A stretch of DNA of 64,000 nt from Flavobacteriales bacterium UBA974 (GCA_002292405.1 DBBW01000025.1:14272-78271); one strand, 5' to 3'. Shown: positions 19,497 to 30,295, numbered from the stretch's first letter. The notes: generated by a model not told the origin, from the letters alone. A program made the numbers and translations.

Positions 19497-20119
19497 AACT
19501 CGACGTATTCACAAGTAAAGGCTCTAAGTCGAAAAAAAGTGCTGAGCTACAAGATTCGGTTTTCGCTATCGAACCTAATGATCACGCGATTTACTTAGAT
19601 GTTAAGCGTTATCAAGCAGCGCAAAGACAAGGAACCCACGACACACTTCACCGAGGTTTAGTTTCTGGATCTACACGTAAGATTAAAAAGCAGAAAGGAA
19701 CAGGTACAGCACGTGCTGGTTCAATTAAGAATCCATTATTTCGTGGTGGAGGTAATACTTTCGGCCCTGAGCCAAGAGATTACACCATTCATCTTAATTC
19801 TAAGCTTCGTAAGCTTGCTCGAAGAAGCGCTCTTAGTTATAAAGCTAAGGCTGACGGAATTATGGTGGTCGATAATATCAAGATGGACGCTCCTAAGACG
19901 AAAGACTTCTTGACTGTAATGACGAATCTTAAACTTGATGATAAGAAGACTTTAATGATTCTTCCATCTCAAGATGATAATGTTTACCGTAGTTGTCGCA
20001 ATCTACCTAAACATCGTGTGATGTTAGCTTCAGATTTAAGCACTTACGATATTATGAACTGTACGAATCTTCTTTTCGTAAATAATGCCCACGAGGTTCT
20101 CGAGGGATTACTAAAGTAA
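19493..20119 (+). CDS. rplD: Large ribosomal subunit protein uL4
   Basis: The 208-residue protein has the exit-tunnel loop segment [31 protein letters not shown], the best-conserved part of uL4, and an ordinary length. In enterobacteria uL4 also represses its own operon; no matching leader can be recognised here. Its ATG overlaps the rplC end (ATGA), suggesting translational coupling. Confidence 0.97.
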   Translation: MKLDVFTSKGSKSKKSAELQDSVFAIEPNDHAIYLDVKRYQAAQRQGTHDTLHRGLVSGSTRKIKKQKGTGTARAGSIKNPLFRGGGNTFGPEPRDYTIHLNSKLRKLARRSALSYKAKADGIMVVDNIKMDAPKTKDFLTVMTNLKLDDKKTLMILPSQDDNVYRSCRNLPKHRVMLASDLSTYDIMNCTNLLFVNNAHEVLEGLLK

Positions 20120-20127
20120 CATTTGCT

Positions 20128-20421
20128 ATGAAAGAGATTCTAATCAAGCCCCTAATCACTGAGAAAATGTCCGCGGATACTGAGCGAACTAATAGCTACG
20201 GATTTGTTGTTGCTCTTGGTGCTAACAAGATCGAAATTAAAAATGCGATCGAAAAAGAATACAAAGTGACAGTTAGAAATATTCGCACACTACGTGTAGA
20301 TGGAAAAGCTCGTCAACGTTTCACAAAAACCGGAGTCGTCAAAGGCCGTACTAATTCTTATAAAAAAGCATTAGTAACTCTAGCTGAAGGCGAAGCAATC
20401 GATTTATACGATAATATCTAA
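20128..20421 (+). CDS. rplW: Large ribosomal subunit protein uL23
   Basis: The 97-residue protein starts KEILIKPLITEKM, the conserved uL23 opening, followed by YGFVVALGANKIEIKNAIEKEYKV. uL23 lies at the tunnel exit and docks trigger factor and SRP. Its length is typical. It is placed between rplD (8 bp) and rplB (3 bp). Confidence 0.97.
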   Translation: MKEILIKPLITEKMSADTERTNSYGFVVALGANKIEIKNAIEKEYKVTVRNIRTLRVDGKARQRFTKTGVVKGRTNSYKKALVTLAEGEAIDLYDNI

Positions 20422-20424
20422 ACA

Positions 20425-21246
20425 ATGGCATTACGTAAATTCAATCCGATAACGCCAGGTATGCGTCATAGAGTGCTCACGAATTTCTCTGAGCTCACTA
20501 CTGACAAGCCACATAAGCCGTTACTTCAGTCAATAAAAAAATCAGGAGGTCGCAACGATACTGGTAAAATGACAATGCGCTACCGAGGAGGTGGGCATAA
20601 ACGTCGTTACCGTCTCATTGACTTTAAGCGCAATAAGCACGAAGAAGCAACCGTGTTAACATTAGAATACGATCCAAATCGTACTGGCCGTATTTGCCTA
20701 GTTGAGTATAAGGATGGTGAAAAGAGATACATTGTTGCTCCAGCGGGGTTAACTCCTGGGATGAAGATTAACTCTGGGAAGAAAGCTATTCCTGAAGTTG
20801 GACATGCTATGTACCTGTCTGATATTCCACTCGGAACAATCATTCACAATATTGAATTACATCCAGGAAGAGGAGCTTGTATTGCACGTAGTGCAGGTGC
20901 GTATGCACAATTAGCTGCCCGTGATGGTAAGTTCGCAATTATTAAACTACCTAGTGGTGAAACTCGTATGATTTTAATTACTTGCTTAGCTGTTATTGGC
21001 TCTGTGGGTAACTCTGAGCATAACCTACAGGTTAGTGGTAAAGCCGGTCGTTCACGCTGGTTGGGTCGTCGTCCACGCGTTCGTGGAGTTGTGATGAACC
21101 CAGTAGATCACCCAATGGGTGGTGGTGAAGGAAAGTCATCAGGTGGACATCCACGTTCACGTAATGGAATTCCTGCGAAAGGTTACAAAACTCGTAACCC
21201 ACGCAACAAGTCGTCTAAGTATATCATTGAACGCAGGAATAAATAA
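20425..21246 (+). CDS. rplB: Large ribosomal subunit protein uL2
   Basis: The 273-residue protein contributes to the peptidyl-transferase centre and to subunit joining. It has the conserved [22 protein letters not shown] segment and the C-terminal [17 protein letters not shown] signature with the functional histidine. Length and motif order are canonical. rpsS starts 3 bp later. Confidence 0.98.
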   Translation: MALRKFNPITPGMRHRVLTNFSELTTDKPHKPLLQSIKKSGGRNDTGKMTMRYRGGGHKRRYRLIDFKRNKHEEATVLTLEYDPNRTGRICLVEYKDGEKRYIVAPAGLTPGMKINSGKKAIPEVGHAMYLSDIPLGTIIHNIELHPGRGACIARSAGAYAQLAARDGKFAIIKLPSGETRMILITCLAVIGSVGNSEHNLQVSGKAGRSRWLGRRPRVRGVVMNPVDHPMGGGEGKSSGGHPRSRNGIPAKGYKTRNPRNKSSKYIIERRNK

Positions 21247-21249
21247 ACT

Positions 21250-21525
21250 ATGGCACGTTCGCTGAAAAAACCCCCATTTGTCCACTACAAGCTAGTTCAA
21301 CGAGTTGAAACTATGCAAGGTTCTGGAAAGAAATCAGTTATTAAGACTTGGTCTAGAGCAAGTACTATTACACCTGATTTTGTCGGATTGACAATTGCTG
21401 TTCATAATGGCCGCCAGTTTATACCGGTGTTCGTTACTGAGAACATGGTAGGTCATAAACTAGGAGAATTTTCTCCAACTCGATCGTTCCGTGGTCACGC
21501 GGATAAAAAGGATAAGAAGCGCTAA
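21250..21525 (+). CDS. rpsS: Small ribosomal subunit protein uS19
   Basis: The 91-residue head protein has [19 protein letters not shown] at the N-terminus and the conserved core [26 protein letters not shown]. It forms a pair with uS13 near the A-site finger. Its length and position between rplB and rplV are canonical. Confidence 0.97.
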   Translation: MARSLKKPPFVHYKLVQRVETMQGSGKKSVIKTWSRASTITPDFVGLTIAVHNGRQFIPVFVTENMVGHKLGEFSPTRSFRGHADKKDKKR

Positions 21526-21546
21526 GCGCTCGCTAACTAAGGAACT

Positions 21547-21945
21547 ATGGGAGCACGAAAAAGATTAAAAGCTGAGGCACGTAAAGAAGCAATGAAAAAT
21601 ATTGCTATTGCGAAACTCAATAATTGCCCTACTTCGCCTCGAAAGATGCGTTTAGTAGCGGATACCGTTCGAGGTAAGGATGTATTTGAAGCATTAAATA
21701 TTTTGCGCTTTTCAGCACAGGAAGCTTCAGGTAGAATTGAAAAACTTCTTCGTTCAGCAATTGCGAACTGGGAAGCAAAAAATTCTGGAGCAAGTCCAGA
21801 GGACTCTAAACTAACTGTAAGTGAAATATTCGTTGATAGTGCAAGAATGTTAAAGCGTATTCAGCCAGCACCTCAGGGTCGTGCTCACCGCATTAGAAAG
21901 CGTTCGAATCACGTTACCATCATCGTAGATAGCTCAAAGAACTAA
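21547..21945 (+). CDS. rplV: Large ribosomal subunit protein uL22
   Basis: The 132-residue protein has the N-terminal [15 protein letters not shown] motif and the C-terminal beta-hairpin [26 protein letters not shown] that lines the exit tunnel, where macrolide-resistance changes occur in other bacteria. It has an extra basic N-terminal stretch of about 20 residues before the core ([18 protein letters not shown]). The gene ends 1 bp before rpsC. Confidence 0.97.
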   Translation: MGARKRLKAEARKEAMKNIAIAKLNNCPTSPRKMRLVADTVRGKDVFEALNILRFSAQEASGRIEKLLRSAIANWEAKNSGASPEDSKLTVSEIFVDSARMLKRIQPAPQGRAHRIRKRSNHVTIIVDSSKN

Positions 21946-21946
21946 T

Positions 21947-22681
21947 ATGGGACAGAAAACACATCCAATAGGAAATCGCCTCGGAATTATTCGTGGTTGG
22001 GATTCAAACTGGTACGGAGGAAACGACTATGGGTCTAAACTTGTAGAAGATTATAAGATACGTGAATACCTTACAGCACGTTTGCGCAAAGCAAGTGTTG
22101 CTAATGTTATCATTGAGCGTACTCTTAAACTAGTTACTGTTACTATCAAGTCAGCTCGACCTGGTGTTATTATTGGAAAGGGAGGTTCTGAAGTGGATAA
22201 GCTTAGAGAAGAACTCAAGAAATTAACAGGTAAAGATGTTCAAATTAATATATTTGAAATTAAACGACCTGAATTAGATGCTCGTTTAGTCGCTGAGAGT
22301 GTTGCTCGTCAATTAGAAGCTAGAATTAATCACCGTCGTGCGATTAAAATGTCTATCCAAAGCACGATGCGCTTAGGTGCTGAAGGAATTAAGATAAATA
22401 TTGCTGGTAGAATTAATGGAGCTGAGATTGCGAGATCTGAAGCATACAAAGAAGGTCGTATTCCACTTCATACTTTCAGAGCTGATATTGATTACGCTCA
22501 TGTAGAGGCACACACTACTTATGGTGTACTAGGTATTAAATGTTGGATCTGCCGTGGAGAGATTTATGGTAAGCCTGATTTATCACCACTTCCTCCTCAG
22601 AAGAAGGAACGTGGAGGAGATCGTAAAGGTGGAGAACGTCGAGGTGGCGGAGGAGGTCGTCGTAATAACTCACGTAGATAA
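21947..22681 (+). CDS. rpsC: Small ribosomal subunit protein uS3
   Basis: The 244-residue protein with a type-II KH domain at the mRNA entry channel has [20 protein letters not shown] at the start, KH loop [13 protein letters not shown], and [29 protein letters not shown]. The C-terminal 25 residues are a low-complexity basic, Gly-rich tail ([19 protein letters not shown]), longer than in E. coli and commonly seen in Bacteroidota. Confidence 0.97.
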   Translation: MGQKTHPIGNRLGIIRGWDSNWYGGNDYGSKLVEDYKIREYLTARLRKASVANVIIERTLKLVTVTIKSARPGVIIGKGGSEVDKLREELKKLTGKDVQINIFEIKRPELDARLVAESVARQLEARINHRRAIKMSIQSTMRLGAEGIKINIAGRINGAEIARSEAYKEGRIPLHTFRADIDYAHVEAHTTYGVLGIKCWICRGEIYGKPDLSPLPPQKKERGGDRKGGERRGGGGGRRNNSRR

Positions 22682-22693
22682 TAGCTGACTGAT

Positions 22694-23116
22694 ATGTTAC
22701 AACCAAAAAGAACTAAGTTTCGTAAAATGCAAAAAGGCCGTGTTAAGGGCCTTGCATACCGTGGAAGCACAGTAGCATACGGATCATTTGCCATTAAAAC
22801 CATGGATATAGGTTTTATATCTTCACGTCAAATTGAGGCAGCTCGTATTGCGATTACACGTTTTATGAAACGTGAAGGTCAAGTATGGATTAGAATATTT
22901 CCAGATAAACCCATGACATCTAAGCCTGCTGAAGTACGTATGGGTAAAGGTAAAGGAGCGCCTTCACATTGGGTAGCCCCGGTTCGTCCTGGACGTATCA
23001 TGTTTGAAGTTGATGGAGTGACACTAGAGACAGCACAAGAGGCTTTACGTCTTGGAGCTCAAAAGCTTCCAGTACGTTGCAAAATTGTTACACGACCAGA
23101 TTATGCAGGGAAATGA
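22694..23116 (+). CDS. rplP: Large ribosomal subunit protein uL16
   Basis: The 140-residue protein at the A-site and the 5S region has [16 protein letters not shown], the [40 protein letters not shown] core with the tip Arg, and GTP-centre-facing basic loops. Its length is canonical. The stop codon overlaps the alternative rpmC start at 23113. Confidence 0.97.
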   Translation: MLQPKRTKFRKMQKGRVKGLAYRGSTVAYGSFAIKTMDIGFISSRQIEAARIAITRFMKREGQVWIRIFPDKPMTSKPAEVRMGKGKGAPSHWVAPVRPGRIMFEVDGVTLETAQEALRLGAQKLPVRCKIVTRPDYAGK

Positions 23117-23121
23117 TTGAA

Positions 23122-23310
23122 ATGAAAGAAATTAACCAAATGTCTGATAAGGACTTGGTAGAAAGAATAGACGTTGAACGTGAGGCACTTTCAAAGCTTC
23201 GCTTTAACCATACAATTGCTGGACTTGAAACTCCAACAATTTTGAAAATTCAAAAGCGTGATGTCGCGCGCCTTTTAACTGAGCAAACTGCACGTAATAA
23301 AGCATCATGA
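23122..23310 (+). CDS. rpmC: Large ribosomal subunit protein uL29
   Basis: The protein is 62 residues from [16 protein letters not shown], a helical hairpin at the tunnel exit with the conserved [28 protein letters not shown] second helix. An ATG at 23113 (MIE, overlapping the rplP stop) would add three residues and cannot be excluded; the longer open frame from 23077 is only overlap with rplP. It ends 4 bp into the rpsQ start. Confidence 0.93.
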   Translation: MKEINQMSDKDLVERIDVEREALSKLRFNHTIAGLETPTILKIQKRDVARLLTEQTARNKAS

Positions 23311-23576
23311 GCACTGAAACAATAACACGTAAACTTAGAAAGGAGCGAGTTGGTATAGTTACATCTAATAAGATGGATAAATCAATTGTAGTTTCTGTAG
23401 AGCGTAAAGAGAAGCATCCTTTCTACGGAAAGTTTGTAACTAAAACAACAAAGCTTGTTGCTCATGATGAGGAACAAACATGTAACATTGGTGATACAGT
23501 CCGTATCATGGAAACACGTCCAATTAGTAAGCGTAAATGCTGGAGGCTGATTGAAGTTGTAGAACGTGTTAAATAA
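23307..23576 (+). CDS. rpsQ: Small ribosomal subunit protein uS17
   Basis: The 89-residue OB-fold 16S-binding protein has [34 protein letters not shown] and the C-terminal [25 protein letters not shown] motif. Its length is typical. Its ATG overlaps the end of rpmC (ATGA). Confidence 0.97.
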   Translation: MSTETITRKLRKERVGIVTSNKMDKSIVVSVERKEKHPFYGKFVTKTTKLVAHDEEQTCNIGDTVRIMETRPISKRKCWRLIEVVERVK

Positions 23577-23595
23577 TTAAGATTATTAGGAAACC

Positions 23596-23964
23596 ATGAT
23601 ACAACAAGAATCTCGTATGAAAGTGGCTGATAACAGCGGTGCTCGTGAAGCACTCTGTATTCGTGTCCTAGGTGGAACTAAAAGACGTTATGCGTCTATT
23701 GGAGATAAGGTGGTTGTAACTGTAAAAAGTGCGACACCTAACGGAAATATTAAGAAAGGTACGGTTGCTAAGGCTGTCGTTGTACGAACTCGTAAAGAGA
23801 TTCGCAGAGCTGATGGATCTTATATCCGTTTTGATGATAATGCTTGCGTTTTGTTAAACGAAACTGGAGATATTCGTGCTACACGTATCTTTGGCCCTGT
23901 TGCTCGCGAGTTACGTGATAAGGACTTTATGAAAATTGTCTCACTAGCACCGGAGGTGCTGTAA
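23596..23964 (+). CDS. rplN: Large ribosomal subunit protein uL14
   Basis: The 122-residue protein is at the intersubunit bridge and beneath the factor-binding site. It has [27 protein letters not shown] and the C-terminal [24 protein letters not shown], both canonical. It forms the start of the spc-type order rplN-rplX-rplE-rpsN-rpsH. Confidence 0.98.
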   Translation: MIQQESRMKVADNSGAREALCIRVLGGTKRRYASIGDKVVVTVKSATPNGNIKKGTVAKAVVVRTRKEIRRADGSYIRFDDNACVLLNETGDIRATRIFGPVARELRDKDFMKIVSLAPEVL

Positions 23965-23980
23965 GGAAGACTATGGAAAG

Positions 23981-24301
23981 ATGGAAAAGCGACTAAAAAT
24001 AAAATCTGGTGATTCAGTAAAAGTTCTTTCAGGCGGAAGCCGTGGAAAAACTGGATCTGTACTCTCTGTTGATCGCAAAAAAGATCGTGTGGTTATTGAA
24101 GGTGTAAACATCATCACTAAGCACGTTAAGCCAAGCGCCTCTAACCCTCAGGGGGGAGTCGTTAAAGTAGAAGCAGGTATTCACATTTCTAATGTGATGG
24201 TTGTTGATTCTGCTGGCAATGCAACTCGAGTAGGACGTCGTCGTAATGACGCTGGTAAACTTACTCGTTACTCTAAGAAATCAAACGAAGATCTGAAGTA
24301 A
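23981..24301 (+). CDS. rplX: Large ribosomal subunit protein uL24
   Basis: The 106-residue protein has a KOW motif (KIKSGDSVKVLSGGSRGKTGSVLSVDRKKDRVVIEGVN) and the HVKPSASNPQGGVVKVEAGIHISNVMVVD segment. uL24 initiates 50S assembly and borders the tunnel exit. The ATG at 23973 is out of frame and is rejected. The last base of the stop is the first base of the rplE ATG. Confidence 0.97.
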   Translation: MEKRLKIKSGDSVKVLSGGSRGKTGSVLSVDRKKDRVVIEGVNIITKHVKPSASNPQGGVVKVEAGIHISNVMVVDSAGNATRVGRRRNDAGKLTRYSKKSNEDLK

Positions 24302-24852
24302 TGACATACGTATCTAGACTTCAAGCGCAATACAAAGACGAGATTGTTCCTGCTTTAATAAAAAAGTTTGAATATACAAGTCTTATGCAAGCGCCTTGTA
24401 TCACGAAAATTTGCTTGAACCAAGGAGTTGGTCAAGCAGTAGGTGATCGTAAAATGGTGAATACTGCCGTTGATGAGATGTCAATTATCTCTGGACAAAA
24501 AGCAGTTAAGACGATGTCCACTAAAGATGTTTCTAACTTTAAACTCCGTAAGGATATGCCTATCGGTTGTAAAGTTACATTACGTCGAGATAAAATGTAT
24601 GACTTTTTAGACCGTCTTATTTCTATCACACTACCACGTACTCGTGATTTCCAAGGTATTAAAGCTAAAGGCTTTGATGGTAGAGGGAATTTCACTTTTG
24701 GTATCAAAGAACAGCTCGTCTTCCCTGAGATTAACATCGATGATGTTAAGCATATCAATGGGATGGACATTACTATTGTTACATCTGCAAACACTGATGA
24801 AGAAGCAAAAGCTTTATTATCAGAGTTTGGATTTCCCTTCAAAAACAACTAA
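24301..24852 (+). CDS. rplE: Large ribosomal subunit protein uL5
   Basis: The 183-residue 5S rRNA-binding protein has the family core [39 protein letters not shown], the P-loop-like basic loops, and [29 protein letters not shown] near the C-terminus. It contacts P-site tRNA. Its start codon overlaps the rplX stop by one base. Confidence 0.98.
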   Translation: MTYVSRLQAQYKDEIVPALIKKFEYTSLMQAPCITKICLNQGVGQAVGDRKMVNTAVDEMSIISGQKAVKTMSTKDVSNFKLRKDMPIGCKVTLRRDKMYDFLDRLISITLPRTRDFQGIKAKGFDGRGNFTFGIKEQLVFPEINIDDVKHINGMDITIVTSANTDEEAKALLSEFGFPFKNN

Positions 24853-24854
24853 GC

Positions 24855-25124
24855 ATGGCTAAAGAAAGCATGAAAGCGCGAGAGCGCAAGCGCGCTAGAA
24901 TGGTAGCAAAATATGCTGCTAAGCGCAAAGCCTTGAAGGAGGCTGGTGACTGGGAAGGCTTTCAAAAGCTCCCACCAAATTCGGCAGCTGTGCGTATGCA
25001 CAACCGTTGCCAGATCACAGGACGTCCTCGCGGATATATGCGTCAGTTTGGCGTTTCCCGTGTTCTATTTCGCAAATTGGCCCTATCGGGTCGCATCCCA
25101 GGAGTAAGGAAAGCTAGCTGGTAA
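24855..25124 (+). CDS. rpsN: Small ribosomal subunit protein uS14, long zinc-independent form
   Basis: The 89-residue protein is the longer form without a zinc ribbon: only one cysteine ([21 protein letters not shown]) where zinc-binding uS14 has two CxxC pairs. The C-terminal [15 protein letters not shown] is the invariant end. It sits in the 30S head. The window shows no second, zinc-containing paralogue. Confidence 0.97.
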   Translation: MAKESMKARERKRARMVAKYAAKRKALKEAGDWEGFQKLPPNSAAVRMHNRCQITGRPRGYMRQFGVSRVLFRKLALSGRIPGVRKASW

Positions 25125-25156
25125 GCGCTTTCTCAATCCATTAATAGAATACTGAT

Positions 25157-25555
25157 ATGCACAGTGATCCTTTAGCAGACCTAATAACGCGCATTCGCAA
25201 TGCGCAAATGGCACAACACAAAGTGGTAAACGTACCTGCTTCTAATTTGAAGAAGGAGGTTACTAAAATCCTCTTTGATCAAGGTTTTATCCTCAACTAT
25301 AAATTTGTTGATGAGAAACCTCAAGGAACCATTAAAATTGCGTTACGTTATGACGATAAGACTCGTAGACCTGCTATTACAGAAGTTAAGCGCTTCTCTA
25401 GACCGGGTTTACGTAAATACGGAGCGGCTTCGGAGTTGCCACGTGTACTTAACGGATTAGGTATAAGTATTATTTCAACCAACAAAGGTTTGATGACTGA
25501 CAAGGAAGCTCGTCGTCTGAATATTGGTGGAGAAATCATTTGTACAGTTTACTGA
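25157..25555 (+). CDS. rpsH: Small ribosomal subunit protein uS8
   Basis: The 132-residue protein binds the central domain of 16S rRNA. It has the N-terminal DPLADLITRIRNAQMAQH and the C-terminal GLGISIISTNKGLMTDKEARRLNIGGEIICTVY signature, both canonical. In enterobacteria uS8 represses the spc operon by binding mRNA near rplE; no equivalent site was identifiable by eye. Confidence 0.98.
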   Translation: MHSDPLADLITRIRNAQMAQHKVVNVPASNLKKEVTKILFDQGFILNYKFVDEKPQGTIKIALRYDDKTRRPAITEVKRFSRPGLRKYGAASELPRVLNGLGISIISTNKGLMTDKEARRLNIGGEIICTVY

Positions 25556-25572
25556 TATTAAGCAATAGAGAA

Positions 25573-26124
25573 ATGTCTCGTATAGGAAAAGCCCCCATAA
25601 CAATCCCCGAAGGAGTTACTGTTTCAATTGAAAACTCAATTGTAACGGTGAAAGGCTCTAAAGGTGAGCTAAGTCAAGAAATTGATTCAGCAATCTCAAT
25701 GATCGTTGAAGACAATGTAATTACATTTACTCGTTCTTCGAATGATAAGGAATTTAGATCTAAGCATGGATTATACCGAGCTCTTATCTTTAATATGATT
25801 GTAGGTGTCACACAAGGTTACACTAAAGAGCTTGAGCTATATGGTGTTGGTTTTAGAGCATCTTCTCAAGGTCAACAATTAACATTAAGTCTTGGTTTTA
25901 GCCATACTATTGTTATGCAATTGCCTGCTGAAGTTTCACTTCAAGCAGAAACAAAAAAAGGTCAGCCACCTATAGTTACGTTAGCGTCACATGATAAACA
26001 ACTCATCGGTACTGTAGCTGCAAAAATCCGTTCACTACGTAAACCAGAACCATATAAGGGTAAAGGTATTCGTTACAAGGGAGAAGTAATTCGTAGAAAA
26101 GCTGGTAAGACGGCTGCAAAATAA
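25573..26124 (+). CDS. rplF: Large ribosomal subunit protein uL6
   Basis: The protein is 183 residues from [17 protein letters not shown], the standard uL6 opening. The C-terminal motif [27 protein letters not shown], which contacts 23S rRNA near the sarcin-ricin loop, is complete. The frame is open from 25540, but the 11 added residues overlap rpsH and are unlike the family. Confidence 0.97.
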   Translation: MSRIGKAPITIPEGVTVSIENSIVTVKGSKGELSQEIDSAISMIVEDNVITFTRSSNDKEFRSKHGLYRALIFNMIVGVTQGYTKELELYGVGFRASSQGQQLTLSLGFSHTIVMQLPAEVSLQAETKKGQPPIVTLASHDKQLIGTVAAKIRSLRKPEPYKGKGIRYKGEVIRRKAGKTAAK

Positions 26125-26135
26125 TTGAAGAAGTA

Positions 26136-26492
26136 ATGTCAACTAGTAAAAAAACATTAGCTCGTTTAAAAGTCAGACGCCGCGTCCGCGGTAAATTGTC
26201 TGGAACATCAGACCGTCCTAGATTGTCTGTATTCCGTAGTAATAAGCAGATTTATGCTCAAATTATAGACGACTTGAGTGGTCGTACTTTAGCTTCAGCA
26301 TCGTCTTTAAGTAAAGATGACACAAAGAATCAACCTAAACTAGAGCAAGCTTCTTCCGTAGGTACTATGATTGCTGAGCAAGCAAAAAATGCAGGAATTA
26401 CTAACGTGGTATTTGATCGCAGTGGTTACTTATTTCACGGTCGTGTTAAACAATTAGCGCAAGCTGCCCGCGATGGGGGTCTCAAATTCTAA
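26136..26492 (+). CDS. rplR: Large ribosomal subunit protein uL18
   Basis: The 118-residue 5S rRNA-binding protein has the basic N-terminal [37 protein letters not shown] motif and the C-terminal [32 protein letters not shown]. Length and order are canonical. rpsE starts 2 bp after its stop. Confidence 0.98.
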   Translation: MSTSKKTLARLKVRRRVRGKLSGTSDRPRLSVFRSNKQIYAQIIDDLSGRTLASASSLSKDDTKNQPKLEQASSVGTMIAEQAKNAGITNVVFDRSGYLFHGRVKQLAQAARDGGLKF

Positions 26493-26494
26493 AT

Positions 26495-27079
26495 ATGATG
26501 AATCAAGGACAAGGACAAAGTCAAGGACAAGGACAAGGACAAGGTAAGCGCAACCAGCGACCAGGTGGAAAACGCGAACAACAAAGTAGGACTGGCGATC
26601 CAGATTTGAAAGAGCGTTTAGTAGGTATAAATCGTGTTGCAAAAACTACCAAAGGTGGTCGTACTTTTAGTTTTAGCGCTATTGTAGTCGTTGGAAATGA
26701 AAAGGGTCAGGTTGGTCATGGCTTAGGTAAAAGCCGTGAAGTAGCTACTGCTATTCAGAAAGGTATCGATATTGGTAAAAAGGATATGATTACTGTACCA
26801 GTAATTAACGGTACGATTCCTCATAGACAAGAAATGAAATATGCGGGTGCTCACATCCTTATTAGACCTGCATCTCCAGGAACTGGTGTAATTGCTGGTG
26901 GAGCAATGCGTGCGGTGCTAGAGAGTGCTGGAATTAAGAATGTACTTGCTAAGTCTTTGGGATCTTCAAACCCACATAATGTTGTTAAAGCTACATTTAA
27001 TGCTTTAAAAGAACTGCGTGACGCTAAAACAATTGCAAATATTCGTGGTATTTCTATGTCAAAAGTATTTCAAGGCTGA
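26495..27079 (+). CDS. rpsE: Small ribosomal subunit protein uS5 with a Gly-Gln repeat N-terminus
   Basis: The 194-residue protein has a canonical double-stranded RNA-binding and S5 core from about residue 37 ([40 protein letters not shown]) to VFQG. uS5 shapes decoding accuracy and the mRNA entry. The first 30 residues are a low-complexity tail of Gly-Gln dipeptides followed by a basic Arg/Lys stretch, encoded by tandem GGACAA-type hexamers at 26507-26543. It overlaps nothing; rpmD follows 8 bp later. Confidence 0.97.
   Translation: MMNQGQGQSQGQGQGQGKRNQRPGGKREQQSRTGDPDLKERLVGINRVAKTTKGGRTFSFSAIVVVGNEKGQVGHGLGKSREVATAIQKGIDIGKKDMITVPVINGTIPHRQEMKYAGAHILIRPASPGTGVIAGGAMRAVLESAGIKNVLAKSLGSSNPHNVVKATFNALKELRDAKTIANIRGISMSKVFQG
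26507..26543 (+). repeat. Hexanucleotide microsatellite in rpsE (GGACAA / TCAAGG type)
   Basis: About six copies of a GGACAA-like hexamer, one imperfect, encode the Gly-Gln run at the uS5 N-terminus. A change in copy number would stay in frame, so length variation between strains is likely and tolerable. Confidence 0.85.
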
Positions 27080-27087
27080 ACTTAAGA

Positions 27088-27270
27088 ATGATGAGTAAAG
27101 TTATTATAACACAAGTCCGTAGTGCAATTAATCGCACAAAACGTCAGAAGGCTACAATTCAGGCGTTAGGAATTAAGAAGCTTAACAACCCTGTTGAGCA
27201 TGAAGCAACACCTCAAATAATGGGAATGATTCGTAAAGTGAGTCATCTTGTAAAATTTGAAGAAAAATAA
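27088..27270 (+). CDS. rpmD: Large ribosomal subunit protein uL30
   Basis: The 60-residue protein has VIITQVRSAINRTKRQKATIQALGIKKLNNPVEHEATPQIMGMIRKVSHLVKFEE, the full uL30 fold. The start is either of two adjacent ATG codons (27088 or 27091). It lies between rpsE and rplO, as usual. Confidence 0.96.
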   Translation: MMSKVIITQVRSAINRTKRQKATIQALGIKKLNNPVEHEATPQIMGMIRKVSHLVKFEEK

Positions 27271-27288
27271 TCAAATCCAGAAATAATC

Positions 27289-27750
27289 ATGAATCTAAGC
27301 AATCTTACACCTGCAAAAGGATCTATTAAGAATCGCAAGCGAATTGGTCGTGGAGAGGGTTCTGGACATGGTGGTACATCTACACGTGGGCACAAAGGAG
27401 CGAAGTCACGTTCAGGGTATTCGTCTAAAATCGGATTTGAAGGTGGTCAAATGCCACTTCAACGTCGTGTGCCTAAATTTGGTTTTGTAAGTCCTAATCG
27501 TGTTGAATACAAAGGTATTAACCTTGATGTATTACAAAAACTTTCAGAAAAAATTGGATCTACAACAATTACACCAAAAGAAATTGTGGAAAACAGTCTT
27601 GCAGGCAAGCATGATTTAATAAAGATTTTAGGTAGGGGTGAGGTTACATCTAAGTTAGATGTAACAGCACATCAATATTCTAAAACAGCTTCAGAAGCTT
27701 TAACAGCTGCTGGCGGTTCGGTTACAACTATTGATAGTATAGGCAAATGA
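27289..27750 (+). CDS. rplO: Large ribosomal subunit protein uL15
   Basis: The 153-residue protein has the long basic glycine-rich N-terminal extension ([30 protein letters not shown]) that penetrates 23S rRNA, the [17 protein letters not shown] motif and a C-terminal globular part. Its end overlaps the secY ATG by 4 bp, coupling the two. Confidence 0.97.
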   Translation: MNLSNLTPAKGSIKNRKRIGRGEGSGHGGTSTRGHKGAKSRSGYSSKIGFEGGQMPLQRRVPKFGFVSPNRVEYKGINLDVLQKLSEKIGSTTITPKEIVENSLAGKHDLIKILGRGEVTSKLDVTAHQYSKTASEALTAAGGSVTTIDSIGK

Positions 27751-29096
27751 GACTGTTTTCTAAACTTGCCGATATTTGGCGTCACGAAGAACTTAGAAAT
27801 AAGATATGGGTAACACTAGGTCTTATTCTAGTATACAGAATCGGCTCATTTATCGTTATTCCTGGTGTAAATGGTGATGTTCTAGCGGAGCAAATGAATG
27901 CGCTTGGAAGTGGCGGTGGTTTAGGAGATATTTTATCTCTATTCACTGGAGGAGCTTTCACAAGAGCTTCTATTTTTGCTTTAGGTATTATGCCTTATAT
28001 ATCCGCTTCAATTATTGTTCAACTTATGAGCATTGCTGTACCTGCAGTACAGAAGCTACAAGCTGAAGGTGAAAGTGGACGTAAGAAAATAACTCAAGGT
28101 ACAAGGTTTCTTACAATTGCAATCTCATTAGTACAAGCTCCAGGATATCTTGCATCGACTGTGGTTTCAGTACCAGGTGCTGTTGTTAACCCAAGTACTT
28201 TTTGGTGGTTTTCTGCTGTGATGATTATAGTTAGTAGTACACTTGTTATTATGTGGTTAGGTGAGCGTATTACTGATAAAGGTGTAGGTAATGGTATTTC
28301 TTTACTTATTATGATTGGAATTATTGCGACATTTCCACAAGCATTAATACAAGAATTTGTTCATCCCGATTCAACTATTTATTTCTTCTTAGTTGAAATT
28401 GCGTTCTTTTTGATTGTAATTGGAGCTAGTGTTGCTCTAGTGCAAGGTATTCGTAAAGTACCAGTACAGATGGCAAAGCTGCAACAAGCGGATAACATGA
28501 TTCCTTCAGGATCTGGAGCCAGAAGTTTTATACCATTAAAAGTTAACTCTTCAGGAGTGATGCCTATCATTTTTGCACAGGCTATTATGTTTGTGCCGTT
28601 ATATATGACACAATCTGAGTCATTACAGGGGAATGCCTTTTTACAAAGTTTAAGTGATTTTAATGGTGTAGGTTACAATGTGTTATTCTTTTTCATGATT
28701 GTAGCTTTCACTTATTTTTATACTGCGATTACTGTAAACCCTAATCAGATGGCTGATGATTTAAAACGCCAAAACAGTTTTGTGCCAGGTATAAAACCAG
28801 GAAGAGCCACTGCAGAATTTTTAGATGATGTTTTATCTAAGATCACTTTGCCAGGAGCTATTTTTCTTGGATTCATTGCGATATTACCAGCAATTGTGTT
28901 TAACCTTGGTTTAACACATTCACAATCATTTTCCATTTTCTTTGGCGGAACATCGCTATTGATTATGGTGGGAGTTATTCTTGACACTCTTCAACAGATT
29001 GAAAGCTATTTGCTTTCTCGTCATTATGACGGATTGATGAAGTCTGGAAAGATGCGTAGTCGTTCACAGTCACCTGTGGGAGGTTTAGGAGGTTAA
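27747..29096 (+). CDS. secY: Protein translocase subunit SecY
   Basis: The 449-residue channel protein of the Sec translocon has ten membrane helices. Visible landmarks are the plug region GGALGDI-like ([38 protein letters not shown]), the cytosolic loop with [13 protein letters not shown] (docking of SecA and the ribosome) and the C-terminal [20 protein letters not shown]. Position in the spc operon after rplO is universal. Confidence 0.98.
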   Translation: MRLFSKLADIWRHEELRNKIWVTLGLILVYRIGSFIVIPGVNGDVLAEQMNALGSGGGLGDILSLFTGGAFTRASIFALGIMPYISASIIVQLMSIAVPAVQKLQAEGESGRKKITQGTRFLTIAISLVQAPGYLASTVVSVPGAVVNPSTFWWFSAVMIIVSSTLVIMWLGERITDKGVGNGISLLIMIGIIATFPQALIQEFVHPDSTIYFFLVEIAFFLIVIGASVALVQGIRKVPVQMAKLQQADNMIPSGSGARSFIPLKVNSSGVMPIIFAQAIMFVPLYMTQSESLQGNAFLQSLSDFNGVGYNVLFFFMIVAFTYFYTAITVNPNQMADDLKRQNSFVPGIKPGRATAEFLDDVLSKITLPGAIFLGFIAILPAIVFNLGLTHSQSFSIFFGGTSLLIMVGVILDTLQQIESYLLSRHYDGLMKSGKMRSRSQSPVGGLGG

Positions 29097-29103
29097 TTAC
29101 GAT

Positions 29104-29898
29104 ATGAGTTTAGGACGACGAATCCGTATAAAATCGGAAGAAGAAGTCGAGCTTATTCGTAAAAGTTCATTGCTTGTTGGGAGGACTTTAGCAGAAGTAG
29201 CAGCACTGGTTACACCAGGAGTTACTACTATACAGTTAGACACCATTGCCGAGGAATTTATCCGAGACAATAGAGCGGAGCCGGGTTTTAAAGGATATGG
29301 GGGATTCCCCAATACACTTTGTACTTCGGTGAATGCTGCTGTAGTCCATGGAATACCAAATGATAAACCATTAAATAATGGAGATATTGTTTCGATAGAC
29401 TGTGGTACGCTAATGAATGGATTTTATGGAGATAGCGCTTATACTTTTGAAGTAGGAGAGGTTGATCCTGAGATTCAAAAATTATTAAAAGTCACAAAAG
29501 AATGCCTTACTCTTTCGATAGAACAAGCAATCGTTGGTAAGCGTATTGGCGATATAGGAGCAGCTTGTCAAAAGCATGCAGAATCATTCGGTTATGGTGT
29601 GGTTCGCGAATTAGTTGGTCATGGATTGGGGCGAGAGCTTCATGAAGCACCAGAAGTTCCTAATTATGGTCGCCGTGGAAACGGCCCACGTTTAGTAGAT
29701 GGCATGGTGCTAGCTATTGAACCAATGATCAACCTTGGAAAATGCGATGTTCGTACTGATAAGGATGGTTGGACAATTGTGACTAATGATAATTTGGTTT
29801 CTGCTCATTTCGAACACGATATAGTTGTTAGGAAAGGGAAAGCCGAAATCCTCTCAAGTTTTGTAGAAATAGAAAGAGTTATTAATAAAACGAAATAG
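29104..29898 (+). CDS. map: Methionine aminopeptidase type I
   Basis: The 264-residue enzyme removes N-terminal Met. Substrate and metal-binding residues are visible in [11 protein letters not shown] (His), SIDCGT (Asp), GDSAYTF (Asp), [14 protein letters not shown] (His), AIEPMIN (Glu) and HFEHDIVV (Glu). It lies 7 bp after secY, the common bacterial order secY-map-infA. Confidence 0.97.
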   Translation: MSLGRRIRIKSEEEVELIRKSSLLVGRTLAEVAALVTPGVTTIQLDTIAEEFIRDNRAEPGFKGYGGFPNTLCTSVNAAVVHGIPNDKPLNNGDIVSIDCGTLMNGFYGDSAYTFEVGEVDPEIQKLLKVTKECLTLSIEQAIVGKRIGDIGAACQKHAESFGYGVVRELVGHGLGRELHEAPEVPNYGRRGNGPRLVDGMVLAIEPMINLGKCDVRTDKDGWTIVTNDNLVSAHFEHDIVVRKGKAEILSSFVEIERVINKTK

Positions 29899-29917
29899 AT
29901 CGAAAATAAATAAGCGA

Positions 29918-30139
29918 ATGGCGAAACAAGAATCTATCACACAAGATGGAACAATCTTAGAGGCATTGTCTAATGCAATGTTTAGAGTTGAATTAGAAAA
30001 TGGGCATGTAATTACTGCTCATATCTCTGGAAAAATGAGGATGTATTACATCAAGATTTTGCCTAGTGACCGTGTGAAAGTTGAGATGTCTCCATATGAC
30101 TTGTCTAAAGGCCGAATCACTTTTCGATATAAAAAATAA
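29918..30139 (+). CDS. infA: Translation initiation factor IF-1
   Basis: The 73-residue OB-fold factor has [69 protein letters not shown], complete and canonical. It blocks the A site during initiation. It sits between map and rpmJ. Confidence 0.98.
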   Translation: MAKQESITQDGTILEALSNAMFRVELENGHVITAHISGKMRMYYIKILPSDRVKVEMSPYDLSKGRITFRYKK

Positions 30140-30150
30140 AAATCAGCCCA

Positions 30151-30267
30151 ATGAAAACACGCGCATCCATAAAGAAGCGAACGGCAGATTGTAAAATCGT
30201 TCGCCGTAAAGGACGACTATTCGTAATTAACAAGAAGAATCCTAAAATGAAGCAACGTCAGGGTTAA
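30151..30267 (+). CDS. rpmJ: Large ribosomal subunit protein bL36, zinc-free form
   Basis: A 38-residue gene starts [20 protein letters not shown] and ends [12 protein letters not shown]. It has only one cysteine and no CxxC pair, so it is the zinc-independent kind of bL36. It lies 11 bp after infA and 28 bp before rpsM, the conserved place for this gene. Confidence 0.96.
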   Translation: MKTRASIKKRTADCKIVRRKGRLFVINKKNPKMKQRQG

Positions 30268-30295
30268 TCCTGATTTTGCAAAATTCAATATACTC

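Noticed and set aside
23973..23981. ATG at 23973 as the rplX start
   Set aside because: It is in a different frame from the uL24 core. The ATG at 23981 gives the normal uL24 N-terminus.
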